Source: Gammaproteobacteria bacterium
GTDB lineage: Bacteria > Pseudomonadota > Gammaproteobacteria > Pseudomonadales > Pseudomonadaceae
Assembly: GCA_018827205.1 (NCBI GenBank)
Contig: JAHJXZ010000149.1
Span: 1-34,221, forward strand
DNA: 34,221 nt
Reading direction: 5' to 3'
Shown here: piece after piece, positions 18,241 through 26,618 of the stretch
Position numbering within the stretch: the stretch's first letter is position 1
Layout: every line of letters begins with the position of its first letter
Made by a program: the position numbers and the translations under genes
The notes under the pieces: generated by a model
The model's database searches: none
What the model was told of the DNA's origin: nothing
The model's input: only the letters and a program-made list of their open reading frames with translations

Positions 18241-19080
18241 TCATATCTTCAAAAACCTAATATCTCGATACTTAATAAATAGCTTAGCTTTCTTGAATAC
18301 ATGGTAAGCCCACATAGAATATCTGACAAAAAAATTGCTGGCCTCAAAAGTCACTCTTATGGCCTCAATATTGTCTTTCCAACGGAAAAGCGCACGATCG
18401 ACTGACTCTTGAGTATGCTCAGAAAGACTATGCTCAACAACGGACTCCAAGACATAAACATGAGTAAAATATTGCTCATACCTAATAAAAAAGTCAGTGT
18501 CTGTGCCGTAAAACTTTAGGCGTTCATTATACAGGGGCACCATTCGCTCATAGCATGCCCGCGTAATGATGGTACCACTATTAATGGCAAGCAAATTTTT
18601 AGAACTCATTAGGCCGACGGGCACCTCTGCAAGCAAACGCCCCTTGAAAAGAAAGCGGGCACCGGGGCTAACAAAAATATTTGCCGAACGAATCCGCGGA
18701 ATAAGGCATCCAACTTGACGAGCCTGTATAGCGTTATTAGTGATAGACGAAACAACACTCAAACTTTCTTCAAAATTAAAAGCAGAATAATCAGTATCAT
18801 CGTCAGAAATCATTAAAGCCATGGCACCATTATCAAAGGCCAGCTTAGCTACATGATTATAAATCACTGGAAGTACTGTGTTTTCGCCTTCAAGCCAAGT
18901 AACTGAAGGATGCACAAGCGAAGGATATAGGCCAGGCGAATTATCCCAAACATAGATATTCATGTTAAAGCCTACAGACTCTAAAAGAGAAATAGACTTA
19001 AGCAGCGTGGTTATTGCTAGACTGTCTGACCAAGCTCGTTGATAAAGCACAACTACAACAAAAAATTTAAAGCCCGTCAT
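18241..19080 (-). CDS. glycosyltransferase, GT2 family
   Basis: A 279-residue GT-A type transferase. The opening FKFFVVVVLYQRAWSDS is the beta-1 strand and nucleotide loop. ISDDDTDY at residues 92-98 supplies the DxD-like metal site. VWDNSPG and INSGTIITRACYERM match the rhamnosyltransferase-like GT2 branch. About 60 C-terminal residues after the catalytic domain are basic and amphipathic. No membrane helices, so a peripheral cytoplasmic enzyme. The exact sugar is not predictable. Its ATG lies inside the end of wzy (14-base overlap), implying coupled translation. The gene is AT-rich like its neighbours. It is followed by an unusual 249-base gap. Confidence 0.75.
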   Translation of the reverse strand: MTGFKFFVVVVLYQRAWSDSLAITTLLKSISLLESVGFNMNIYVWDNSPGLYPSLVHPSVTWLEGENTVLPVIYNHVAKLAFDNGAMALMISDDDTDYSAFNFEESLSVVSSITNNAIQARQVGCLIPRIRSANIFVSPGARFLFKGRLLAEVPVGLMSSKNLLAINSGTIITRACYERMVPLYNERLKFYGTDTDFFIRYEQYFTHVYVLESVVEHSLSEHTQESVDRALFRWKDNIEAIRVTFEASNFFVRYSMWAYHVFKKAKLFIKYRDIRFLKI

Positions 19081-20338
19081 TACATTTCCTTATGCCAAAG
19101 AAAAGAGCAAACATAAAAGCAAAAAACAAGTACAAAACCTGAGCGTTATACAGCGCCTGAAAAAAACAAAGATATATAAAGACAGGAAAGAACGTAACAA
19201 CTGTTAAAGCCAAGGTGCAGCCAACATAATTACCAGCCTCAACAAACTTACTATATAAAACACATGATACATAATAGCAGTAAGTAATCAGAACAAAAAA
19301 TATAACCGCTACAAACCCTAAAGCAGAAAGCATATTTAACAATAAAGAGTCATACCACTTATCCTGACCCGGACCAATAAAGCCAAGCCCCATCCCCAAA
19401 GGATTTTCAATCAAACGAGTAACTACTTCAGACCACTGCTTGACCCTACCCAGAACAGAAAGATCAGTAGTATACCCAAAATAAATATATGAAAAAGTTA
19501 AAGCCACCAAAGAAACTGACAACAGAAAACCAACAGAAAACAGATATGCCGGCCTAACACCTTTAAATTTAACAACAAAAAAATAATACACCAAAGATAC
19601 AATTAAACCAACTTGAGCGGACCTAACAGTTGAAAAACAAATCGCAACCACAAAAACCAAAACAAACAAACTACTAAATACTTTATACCCTCCTTCGCCT
19701 TGAGAGGCAGAAAGGGATCTACGGAATCTATTTCTAGAAACCAGCAAAATTAAATTAAGCAATATGTAAAAGGAAAACTCTAATGACGAGGTGAAAAAAC
19801 CACTAATTCGCACCGCTCCATTTCTAAAAGAATTATGCTCAACAATATCAAACCCCTGCGCAACCAATGGAGCCACATACCAGAAGTCAGCCATCTCCTT
19901 ATAAAAGAAATACTGATAAGCGGCATAGCAGCAAGAGAAAAAACCGACCAATATAACGTTATCTATTAACCTAGAAACTTGGAAGGAATCCAATGCTAGA
20001 GTGAGGCGAGATAACATTATTGCAAACAAGACAGGCATGAAAAATGATCTAAGAGTCCTTAATGAGGCCTCAGACATATCGCCAAAAAAAACAAATGTTA
20101 GCAGCATGGCTGTGAAGATAAAAACCAGCATCAGCCAGACGCGACTGACCCAACGATTATAAAGCCCCCAACCAAGCCAAACAAAGAAAAAGGAAAGGAA
20201 AATGATCTCCTTCCACATATTGATATAGAAGTATGATCCGAACATCTGATACACACCAAGAAAGATAAAATCATGCAACAAAAGTAAAACAATAAGAAAG
20301 TTTGCAAACCAAAACTCAATCGATTTAACTATACGCAT
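19067..20338 (-). CDS. wzy: O-antigen polymerase (Wzy-like)
   Basis: A 423-residue protein that is almost entirely hydrophobic, with about 11-12 membrane helices and a large periplasmic loop in the second half. Sequence conservation in Wzy is low. The call rests on topology, length, AT-rich composition, position among the transferases, and the loop features IENPLGMGLGFIGPG followed by YDSLLLNMLSALG, similar to the pattern in O-antigen polymerase family proteins (G.G...D...L). It would link flipped repeat units at the periplasmic face. The ATG is 21 bases after the end of the acetyltransferase gene, with AGAAG upstream. It is the best Wzy candidate, since the other polytopic ligase-like protein at 8541 has WaaL motifs. 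Confidence 0.75.
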   Translation of the reverse strand: MRIVKSIEFWFANFLIVLLLLHDFIFLGVYQMFGSYFYINMWKEIIFLSFFFVWLGWGLYNRWVSRVWLMLVFIFTAMLLTFVFFGDMSEASLRTLRSFFMPVLFAIMLSRLTLALDSFQVSRLIDNVILVGFFSCCYAAYQYFFYKEMADFWYVAPLVAQGFDIVEHNSFRNGAVRISGFFTSSLEFSFYILLNLILLVSRNRFRRSLSASQGEGGYKVFSSLFVLVFVVAICFSTVRSAQVGLIVSLVYYFFVVKFKGVRPAYLFSVGFLLSVSLVALTFSYIYFGYTTDLSVLGRVKQWSEVVTRLIENPLGMGLGFIGPGQDKWYDSLLLNMLSALGFVAVIFFVLITYCYYVSCVLYSKFVEAGNYVGCTLALTVVTFFPVFIYLCFFQALYNAQVLYLFFAFMFALFFGIRKCNDGL

Positions 20339-20358
20339 AGTCTTCTAGCACCCTACGC

Positions 20359-21024
20359 TCATACAAACTTCCACTCAGAGTCTATCGCATCAAACTCTTT
20401 AATTTTAACTGCGGGGATACCGGCATAAACACTATATGCTTCCGCATTCTTAGTCAGAACCGCTCCAGCTGCGATAACAGCAAAATCGCCAACAGATACG
20501 CCAGCTAGAATCTTTGCACCAGCTCCAACCCAAGCATTTTTACCTATTCTGACAGAGCGACCAACTTCCCTTTGATAGCCATCGCAGGGGGAAGATATAT
20601 CGTGATTAGAAGCTAGCACCACAGCTCCTTTAGCGATCATTGCATCATCATCGATCAGTATCTCGACGCCACTATAAGACTGAAGCAGTACGTCTGGGCC
20701 AATGAAGCATCTTCTACCAATATCTATTTTTCCCTGCCGAGGTGCTAGAGTTGCACCCTTTTCCAGAATCACGTCATCTCCTATGGCCAAACTGCCCAAT
20801 GAGTCATCCGAGTAAATAATAGTAATATCACCTAAGATTCTTAAGTATTTACCTAACGACAAAGAACCAATTCGCCCTCTAAAAAAAACATTACCATAAG
20901 CAAAATGATTTCTTTTTGCGTTTTTTAACGAAAAACCGGTCTTGATACCAAGGCATTTCAATTTAAAATAAAAAAAACAGGTATATTTGGCAAACTCTAC
21001 AATTTCAAATATGTTTTTCTTCAT
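20359..21024 (-). CDS. left-handed beta-helix O-acetyltransferase
   Basis: A 221-residue acyltransferase of the hexapeptide-repeat (CatB/WbbJ-like) class. Imperfect [LIV]GxxxX repeats run from about residue 60 to 195, with the catalytic loop ASNHDISSP, then VRIGKNAWVGAGAKILAGVS, VIAAGAVLTKN and the ending SVYAGIPAVKIKEF. It probably uses acetyl-CoA to O-acetylate a sugar of the repeat unit (an N-acetyl acceptor is possible). It starts at ATG six bases after the preceding gene stop, with GGA upstream. Soluble and cytoplasmic; no membrane helices. Confidence 0.88.
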   Translation of the reverse strand: MKKNIFEIVEFAKYTCFFYFKLKCLGIKTGFSLKNAKRNHFAYGNVFFRGRIGSLSLGKYLRILGDITIIYSDDSLGSLAIGDDVILEKGATLAPRQGKIDIGRRCFIGPDVLLQSYSGVEILIDDDAMIAKGAVVLASNHDISSPCDGYQREVGRSVRIGKNAWVGAGAKILAGVSVGDFAVIAAGAVLTKNAEAYSVYAGIPAVKIKEFDAIDSEWKFV

Positions 21025-21030
21025 TATTAG

Positions 21031-22251
21031 TTATCCAAAAAATTCTTTAGGATCCAGGGCAGGAAATATTGAGCGAGACGAACTTAAAATATGAGCTGAC
21101 AACCCTTGACAATCAGCAAACTCTAAAAAGCCAACATTTCGATACTCGTCATTCCCCGATATGAACTGGAGAATTGGAAGGCCATAATAAATAGACTCGA
21201 ATAAGGTCGTACTATTGAATCCAGCCACACAAAGAAAGTCTTTTTCAAATTCATAATCAAACAACGCTGCTGTCGAAATTTTAAAATTCTGACAGCTTAT
21301 CAACTTATGCTCAACTTCTGACACGGCTAAAGAGGGATGCAAGCGCAGAGTAAACTCATACTGCCTAAACCTTTCATCAATTAAGATGTCAAGAAATGAG
21401 AAAATCTCTTCCGTATAAGTTACACGGGGCAGCAATATCAGGATATTTCTTGAAGAAGGCGAATGACATTTCTTTACTGTTCGAGCTGAATAAACAGGGT
21501 GCCCAAAAACAACCATCTCAGTTGCGGGCGCTAAATAGTGATTAATTTCGTTAACAGTAAAATCCCCCCAAGCCAAAAAAGTTTCAGCTGTAGAGAAATA
21601 CATCCCTATCATTTCAAATGGGATTTTACCTTTAAATTGATAATAAACGCCGTGCTGCATGGTGAAGGTAGGTATTCCTTTACTGCGCAGATACAGGGTA
21701 AATACCGACTCGTAGTCATATGAACTATTAAAACTCAGATAACGCGAGGTATTTGGATTTTTAAATCTCTGCCGAAGAAATTCTAAAAAATTCATCGATT
21801 GAAAGCAGGCAGAAAATAAAAACAAACGCTTTTTAACGCCGGACTTATTTGCAGTAAAAGCTATTTTTGCGGCATTAAAAAAAGCACTAAAGCTGAAAAA
21901 AAATACCCACCCTACGATATTGCCAGACAGGCAGATACTGTCAAAATCTCCACCGAGTTTTTTTTGATAACCGCTTGCCAGCACTTTATAGTCCGACCTA
22001 TCGATCGACCAACCATAAAGATCTCCACCTGAAGCTTGGGGATACTTAATGTTAGGAACCATTAAGCATTTTACGAGCCTCTTAATTTTTTTATAAATGC
22101 TTTTCTTTCTGTAGTTGTAAATAAAGTCCGCTAAGAAGTAGGCGCACAGCATGTCAACCGCAATGTTTCTATAAGATGCGCCATTGCACGCAGATCTCAA
22201 TTCAGCATATGATTTATATTCACTATTAAGATGCATGTCATTATCAGGCAT
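21031..22251 (-). CDS. putative glycosyltransferase with HP and S/T motifs (GT-B, sialyl/Kdo-transferase-like)
   Basis: A 406-residue protein with no confident named family. What I see: TMQHGVYY (QHG at residues 199-201), a FGHP stretch (249-252), RLHPSL with HP at 305-306, and FNSTTLFESIYYGLPIL from 345. An HP motif followed by an S/T-rich nucleotide loop and a downstream Glu is the pattern of bacterial sialyl-/polysialyltransferases, Kdo transferases of capsule loci and CDP-glycerol transferases, most of which use CMP- or CDP-linked donors. Directly upstream lie a cytidylyltransferase and a phosphatase, so I infer transfer of the CMP-sugar made there. The ATG (MPDNDMHL) with AGG six bases upstream is preferred; an upstream TTG would add 18 hydrophobic residues and overlap the previous gene. 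Confidence 0.65.
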   Translation of the reverse strand: MPDNDMHLNSEYKSYAELRSACNGASYRNIAVDMLCAYFLADFIYNYRKKSIYKKIKRLVKCLMVPNIKYPQASGGDLYGWSIDRSDYKVLASGYQKKLGGDFDSICLSGNIVGWVFFFSFSAFFNAAKIAFTANKSGVKKRLFLFSACFQSMNFLEFLRQRFKNPNTSRYLSFNSSYDYESVFTLYLRSKGIPTFTMQHGVYYQFKGKIPFEMIGMYFSTAETFLAWGDFTVNEINHYLAPATEMVVFGHPVYSARTVKKCHSPSSRNILILLPRVTYTEEIFSFLDILIDERFRQYEFTLRLHPSLAVSEVEHKLISCQNFKISTAALFDYEFEKDFLCVAGFNSTTLFESIYYGLPILQFISGNDEYRNVGFLEFADCQGLSAHILSSSRSIFPALDPKEFFG

Positions 22252-22279
22252 GTACGACCTATAGAGTACCGAAATAAAA

Positions 22280-22939
22280 CTAAATATCAGAAATACGATC
22301 AACAACCTTCAGGTTGTTAGCTTTTATCCAATCATCAGGTGATTCTATCTCGCTCCACCCGCGTACAAAAATAAAATCAAACCCTGCTCGTGATGATGAT
22401 TCAAAATCATATTTACTATCTCCCAGGAAGACGGCTGGCAGCTTAAATTTTCCACCAGAAATCTCTCTGCCGAATATTTCGTCTTTGGTCGCTGGGCTAC
22501 CAAATATACCCGCGTCGAAATAGCTATCAATTTTCCGAGCTGCAAAAATTGACCTTAACTCTTCTTGGTCTCCGCCAGACACTATTGACCACTGCGCATG
22601 AGCAGTTTTCTCTCTTAATACCTTTAAACCGCTGGCTATTTCACATGTTAATAGCCCCTCATAAACGCTTGTTGCATACCGCGACAAGAGCTGTTCTAAC
22701 TTCGACGCAAGTAGTTCAGATCGAACTATATGCTCCAAGAAAAATGAAAACTTTTTATAACGAGAAACACCACCATTCTTGACGTGATAAGCAACTAGCT
22801 GGTTCGCAGCAGTCTCGCCGTACGGCAAAGCAGCCTCATAAAAAGCTTGCGTTTTAACTTTGTTTGAGTTTAAAACAACTCCATCACAGTCAAATACGAT
22901 ATGTGCATACTTCTTGAGGTCCAATACCTGCGGACTCAT
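22280..22939 (-). CDS. HAD-superfamily phosphatase
   Basis: A 219-residue HAD hydrolase of the phosphoglycolate phosphatase-like type. Motif I FDCDGVVLNS has the nucleophile Asp17 and Asp19; a helical cap follows (about 25-95). Motif II is SIVSGG (Ser/Thr position near 118-121), motif III probably Lys152, and motif IV is FLGDSKYDFESSSRAGF (GD at 173-174). The start ATG overlaps the cytidylyltransferase stop by four bases. By analogy with KdsC in the Kdo pathway and the phosphatase step of nonulosonate pathways, it probably removes the phosphate from an aldol product before CMP activation. That role is inferred from context only. Confidence 0.8.
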   Translation of the reverse strand: MSPQVLDLKKYAHIVFDCDGVVLNSNKVKTQAFYEAALPYGETAANQLVAYHVKNGGVSRYKKFSFFLEHIVRSELLASKLEQLLSRYATSVYEGLLTCEIASGLKVLREKTAHAQWSIVSGGDQEELRSIFAARKIDSYFDAGIFGSPATKDEIFGREISGGKFKLPAVFLGDSKYDFESSSRAGFDFIFVRGWSEIESPDDWIKANNLKVVDRISDI

Positions 22940-23622
22940 AAATCAACTCGCCCCGACTGAGCTATTATTTCTGCCAACTCAAAATCTTGAAGCCAGTCGA
23001 TATCAAAGCTTTTAATTTTTTCCAGCTCATAAAGAAAAGGTATATTTCCAATACGATCATCGAGACGCTTGTAAGACTCAGAACTGCTAATAAATGCTGC
23101 GCTGTTTATTTCATGAAGCGCGGACAATGTCTGCGTTCTTGGCCACTTCTCTTTTTTTCTGTCGTAGTTAATAGGCCCCTTATCGTTCCAAAGAAAACCA
23201 TGGATCAGCGTAGTGGTCATAAGCGAGTCATGGCCATTTTCTAAAGACCAAAAATACTTATGTATGATTTGATCATAATCTTCTGCAGTAACAAACGGCG
23301 ATGTGACATGAGTCCATAATATATGAGCATCAGGTATTAATTCTGCCGCATGAGCTATTAGCTCATCTGTGCTTGTTGAGCTTGAGCTAAGAGCGTCTAT
23401 GCGCCGGTGCACCCGCACTTTACTGCTGTTTAAACCTACGGCGTAGTCTAGAATTTCTTCATCATTGGTAGAAAGCACTATCTCATCGATGAAGCGTGTA
23501 GAAATTAATTGTTTAAGCTTTATTTCTACAAGACCATAGTCATAACCTGCAAATGGCTTGACATTCTTCTTGGGCACTCGCTCACTGCCTTTGCGGCATG
23601 GCAAAAAACAACTAACGTGCAT
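22936..23622 (-). CDS. acylneuraminate/CMP-sugar cytidylyltransferase family protein
   Basis: A 228-residue nucleotidyltransferase of the NeuA/KdsB type. The CTP-binding loop CRKGSERVPKKNVKPFAG is at residues 9-26, with LSTNDEEIL, SSSSTSTDELIAHA and ILWTHVTSPFV following in the expected order; the closing DIDWLQDFELAEII block is also typical. Such enzymes couple CMP to the anomeric carbon of 2-keto-3-deoxy sugar acids. Nothing here resembles NeuB, NeuC or KdsA, so the usual substrates are not made by this locus; the adjacent aldolase is the likely source. ATG with AGGCGG upstream, 17 bases after the aldolase stop; overlaps the HAD gene by ATGA. Confidence 0.88.
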   Translation of the reverse strand: MHVSCFLPCRKGSERVPKKNVKPFAGYDYGLVEIKLKQLISTRFIDEIVLSTNDEEILDYAVGLNSSKVRVHRRIDALSSSSTSTDELIAHAAELIPDAHILWTHVTSPFVTAEDYDQIIHKYFWSLENGHDSLMTTTLIHGFLWNDKGPINYDRKKEKWPRTQTLSALHEINSAAFISSSESYKRLDDRIGNIPFLYELEKIKSFDIDWLQDFELAEIIAQSGRVDL

Positions 23623-23639
23623 ATTTACCGCCTTATTTA

Positions 23640-25259
23640 TTAAACAAATGCATAGACACTCTTAACAGTGATGTCATAACGTGTTGGAGTGATTGCAGTT
23701 AAAGGGGTGGCATTTAGGCTTTCTGAATAAAGCTTAAAAAGCTTATTCATTTCTTGATTTCTCGGATCATCAGACTTATATCCATCAAACCCAGCTAGAC
23801 TTATAAGACTTGCTTTACCACTGGCGGCGACAGCGAGTGCGTATGCAATCACTAACGACGTGGGTATGACTGCATACGAATCCTTAAAGTCAAAACTCTC
23901 CAACTCAACTTTTAAGCCAAAATCTAATAGGACTTTTCCTGTCAACGCCTTTCTTACTTCTTGCGGCAGCATGGTAGAAGGTGTAATAAGTGGCTGTGGC
24001 AATTTAGTATGCGCGTCGCAGTCTGCTAATAGTCTGACAGGGTGGCATGCGACACACGCGTCTATCAAATTAGCACTTATCAGCGATTGGGTATTTAGTG
24101 CTATCACGTAAGGCTTAGTTTTTTGTATATAGGCTTCTATAGCTTTTTGATGATTTGCAACACCTGGGCCAGTACCTAACAAAAGTACTTCCCTACCTTT
24201 TATGGCTTCTGCTGGTTGCCATGTACCACGAGCAGGGCCTTGGTAGAAATTTCGCGCATCATCCAAAGCGTTAAAGCTAAACTTCTTGCCTCCTTCAATA
24301 CGTAAACGCGCGATGACAGCGAGAATGTCCTCTTCGCTGTAGCGAGAGTCACTCATCATTTCTTGAATGTACGTAGGGTGTATCCCATACTTTCCGGCAA
24401 GATAATAATAAGTATTAGAACCCCAGCCGCATTTGTGCTGCATTGGTAAAAACGTTTGCTGGACTAGCGCCATCAACGGAACCATGTTGCAGGGAGTGCT
24501 CCGTTTATCTGCGACCTCTAATGCAAGACATTCAGTTTTTGCGTTACCCGGCCCTCGGCCCATGCCTGTGACAGTAGCATCAACCCAAGTAACACCCTCT
24601 TCTATTGAGCGAAGAGTATTTTGTAATGCCATACCCATATTGTCATGCGTATGGATACCAAGTGGGCCGTCCCAGTGAGTACGAAGCCAGCCTATAACTT
24701 CAGCTACTTGCAGAGGGTTCATACTCCCCATGCTGTCGGCAAAGTAAAGTGTGTCTAATGGCCATTTAGACGCCTCCAGCGAGAGCTGCTCTATCTCACA
24801 TTGCGCCCGATCTGCGATCTGCATAAGGTTGAAGCCGACGGTGAACCCACGCTCTTTTAACCAGCGACTTGCAGGTAGCGCATTGCTAAATTCATGCACA
24901 TGACAGGCTATGCGTACGACAGACACTGGTGAAGAGCTTGCCGGCTCGGGAAATAATAACTCAAGGCAGGTTTCCAACGTTCCGCTTTCAGAAAGTAGCT
25001 CCACGGCGTTAACCATGACGCTAACTTTCATATCCTGTGGGACATCTAAACTGCGAATAAAACCATCCGTTGTAAATGCACAGGCACCTTTAAAGCCTTC
25101 ATTTTTTAAAGAGCGAAGGCCCAGCTCTACAATATCAACACCAGCAGCGTGCATAGCGTTTAGGTATTTATCTATTAAGTCTCTAGAGAAATCCCAGCTA
25201 TTGTAATACCCGCCATCACGCAGCGTACAATCCAGCAGTAATATAGGATGATTCTTCAT
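23640..25259 (-). CDS. HMGL-type (DRE-TIM) aldolase with extra C-terminal domain
   Basis: A 539-residue two-domain protein. Residues 6-250 are an HMGL-like TIM barrel: LDCTLRDGGYYNSW gives the catalytic Arg14-Asp15, and IHTHDNMG (His203, His205) the divalent-metal site, followed by DATVTGMGRGPGNAKTE. Residues 260-335 resemble the helical communication region of 4-hydroxy-2-oxoacid aldolases. From about 356 a second alpha/beta domain begins with VLLLGTGPGVANH and ends LAGFDGY..DPRNQEM; I cannot name it, though it recalls nucleotide-binding or DUF115-like folds. The expected reaction is aldol addition or cleavage with a pyruvate-type donor. The ATG with GGAG upstream overlaps the wzx stop by four bases. 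In this operon it probably builds an ulosonic acid; inferred. Confidence 0.8.
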   Translation of the reverse strand: MKNHPILLLDCTLRDGGYYNSWDFSRDLIDKYLNAMHAAGVDIVELGLRSLKNEGFKGACAFTTDGFIRSLDVPQDMKVSVMVNAVELLSESGTLETCLELLFPEPASSSPVSVVRIACHVHEFSNALPASRWLKERGFTVGFNLMQIADRAQCEIEQLSLEASKWPLDTLYFADSMGSMNPLQVAEVIGWLRTHWDGPLGIHTHDNMGMALQNTLRSIEEGVTWVDATVTGMGRGPGNAKTECLALEVADKRSTPCNMVPLMALVQQTFLPMQHKCGWGSNTYYYLAGKYGIHPTYIQEMMSDSRYSEEDILAVIARLRIEGGKKFSFNALDDARNFYQGPARGTWQPAEAIKGREVLLLGTGPGVANHQKAIEAYIQKTKPYVIALNTQSLISANLIDACVACHPVRLLADCDAHTKLPQPLITPSTMLPQEVRKALTGKVLLDFGLKVELESFDFKDSYAVIPTSLVIAYALAVAASGKASLISLAGFDGYKSDDPRNQEMNKLFKLYSESLNATPLTAITPTRYDITVKSVYAFV

Positions 25260-26569
25260 TTTTTCTCCACCCAAATGCCGCGACTAAACAGCGCGCGATG
25301 CTTTATTTCTAATAAAATACGGAGGTCCTTGTCGAACCAGTCCATTAAGTAATTCGCAAAGAATGTACAAAACAAGGTAGCAATGGCTGCTCCTTTAATT
25401 CCATACATGGGGATAAGGATTAAATTCAGCCCCACGTTGAGCATGGCTGCCAAGGCCGTACGCAGCGCTATTTTCTTTTCCATTCGCTCTGCGTTGAAGT
25501 ACCTGGCAGACAGTGACCCGATCGATGCAAATACAGCGGTCCACATCACGATACTTAAAACCGCTGCAGAATCTTTATAGGCATCACCAAAGGCTAACAC
25601 CATCAGATGTTCACCCACAAAAAACACAACTACCGCCGCAAAAACACTCCCCCAAATCAAAATACTCAATAACTGACTCATGCGACGGCGGTATTCATAA
25701 TCATTGCCTTGTTTCAGCTTTACGATGGCGGGCAGCAATGATGTGGTGATAATAAATGGCAACACTATCCAAGACTCATATATTTTTACAGCGGCCGAGT
25801 ATAGCCCCGCCTCATAGAACCCAAGCATATTGCGTATCATCACTTGATCAATACGCATATAAATAAGAGCAGCAACAGCTGTAAGCACCATAGGCCAAGC
25901 ACTGTGCAACATCGCAATCGCATGCTGCCCGCTAAAGCTTTTTATGAAAGCTAAGCTTCCCAGCTTGCGCACTGCAAAAAACATAAATAGTGCCAAGATA
26001 ATGTGATCCATTAATGCAGCGATCACAAACCATGTCAGATCCACACCTAATACTATCAAGATAATTTTGGCAATAGACATTACGGCCAGCGTACACGCCT
26101 TACAAATTGCTGAATACTTGGAGTTAAGCTCGGACTGGAAGTGATAATCGACAACCATGAATGATGTAAAAAATGCACTGGCTGAAACAATCAGTATGTA
26201 TAACTTTATCATCTGCGCTTCAGCTAAAAAATACACTGCAGCACCGACAACTGCGTAACAAACAGCCGCCGAACTGAGCATCAACCAAAATGCAGTCCCG
26301 ACTAAAATTTCTCTTTGATCAGGAGCCTCAACCAACTCTCTGACCAAAACCGCGTCCATACCCAGTCGCGCGATTGCAAGAACAAACGCAGATATCGCTA
26401 ACACATAACTCAATACGCCAAACTGCTCGGGCCCTAAATAACGAGCGATATATATACCTACAAACACACCTGTCAGTATGCGCAACAGCTGCTCTGCCAA
26501 CATCCACGACGAATTAAACACGTATCGCTGGATCTTTGGATTTTTAATTAACGACTTCAGTATCTGCAA
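25256..26569 (-). CDS. wzx: O-unit flippase (Wzx), oligosaccharide flippase family
   Basis: A 437-residue MATE/MOP-type membrane protein with about 12-14 helices. The N terminus (YVFNSSWMLAEQLLRILTGV followed by FVGIYIARYLGPEQFGVLSY) is diagnostic for polysaccharide biosynthesis flippases, as are ARLGMDAVLVREL and the middle YMRIDQVMIRNMLGFYEAGL. It moves undecaprenyl-linked repeat units to the periplasmic face for Wzy. The start is a TTG (L in LQILKSL) with only a weak ribosome binding site; no ATG lies nearby before the conserved region. Its stop overlaps the aldolase start. AT-rich, marking the upstream edge of the low-GC segment. Confidence 0.92.
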   Translation of the reverse strand: MQILKSLIKNPKIQRYVFNSSWMLAEQLLRILTGVFVGIYIARYLGPEQFGVLSYVLAISAFVLAIARLGMDAVLVRELVEAPDQREILVGTAFWLMLSSAAVCYAVVGAAVYFLAEAQMIKLYILIVSASAFFTSFMVVDYHFQSELNSKYSAICKACTLAVMSIAKIILIVLGVDLTWFVIAALMDHIILALFMFFAVRKLGSLAFIKSFSGQHAIAMLHSAWPMVLTAVAALIYMRIDQVMIRNMLGFYEAGLYSAAVKIYESWIVLPFIITTSLLPAIVKLKQGNDYEYRRRMSQLLSILIWGSVFAAVVVFFVGEHLMVLAFGDAYKDSAAVLSIVMWTAVFASIGSLSARYFNAERMEKKIALRTALAAMLNVGLNLILIPMYGIKGAAIATLFCTFFANYLMDWFDKDLRILLEIKHRALFSRGIWVEKK

Positions 26570-26618
26570 AACTTTTGCTCTATTTTATGAAATTTTAAAT
26601 TTCTGCAAAAACGTTGAC

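Larger units (their letters stand above)
16921..26600. other. AT-rich, serotype-specific core of the polysaccharide locus
   Basis: By eye, base composition falls sharply near 16.9 kb and rises again in the manB gene near 26.7 kb. Both flanks are clearly GC-rich. Genes inside (wzx, aldolase, cytidylyltransferase, HAD, transferases, acetyltransferase, wzy) carry many A/T-ending codons. This is the expected signature of O-antigen gene sets exchanged between species by recombination in the conserved flanks. I have not computed exact values. Confidence 0.75.
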
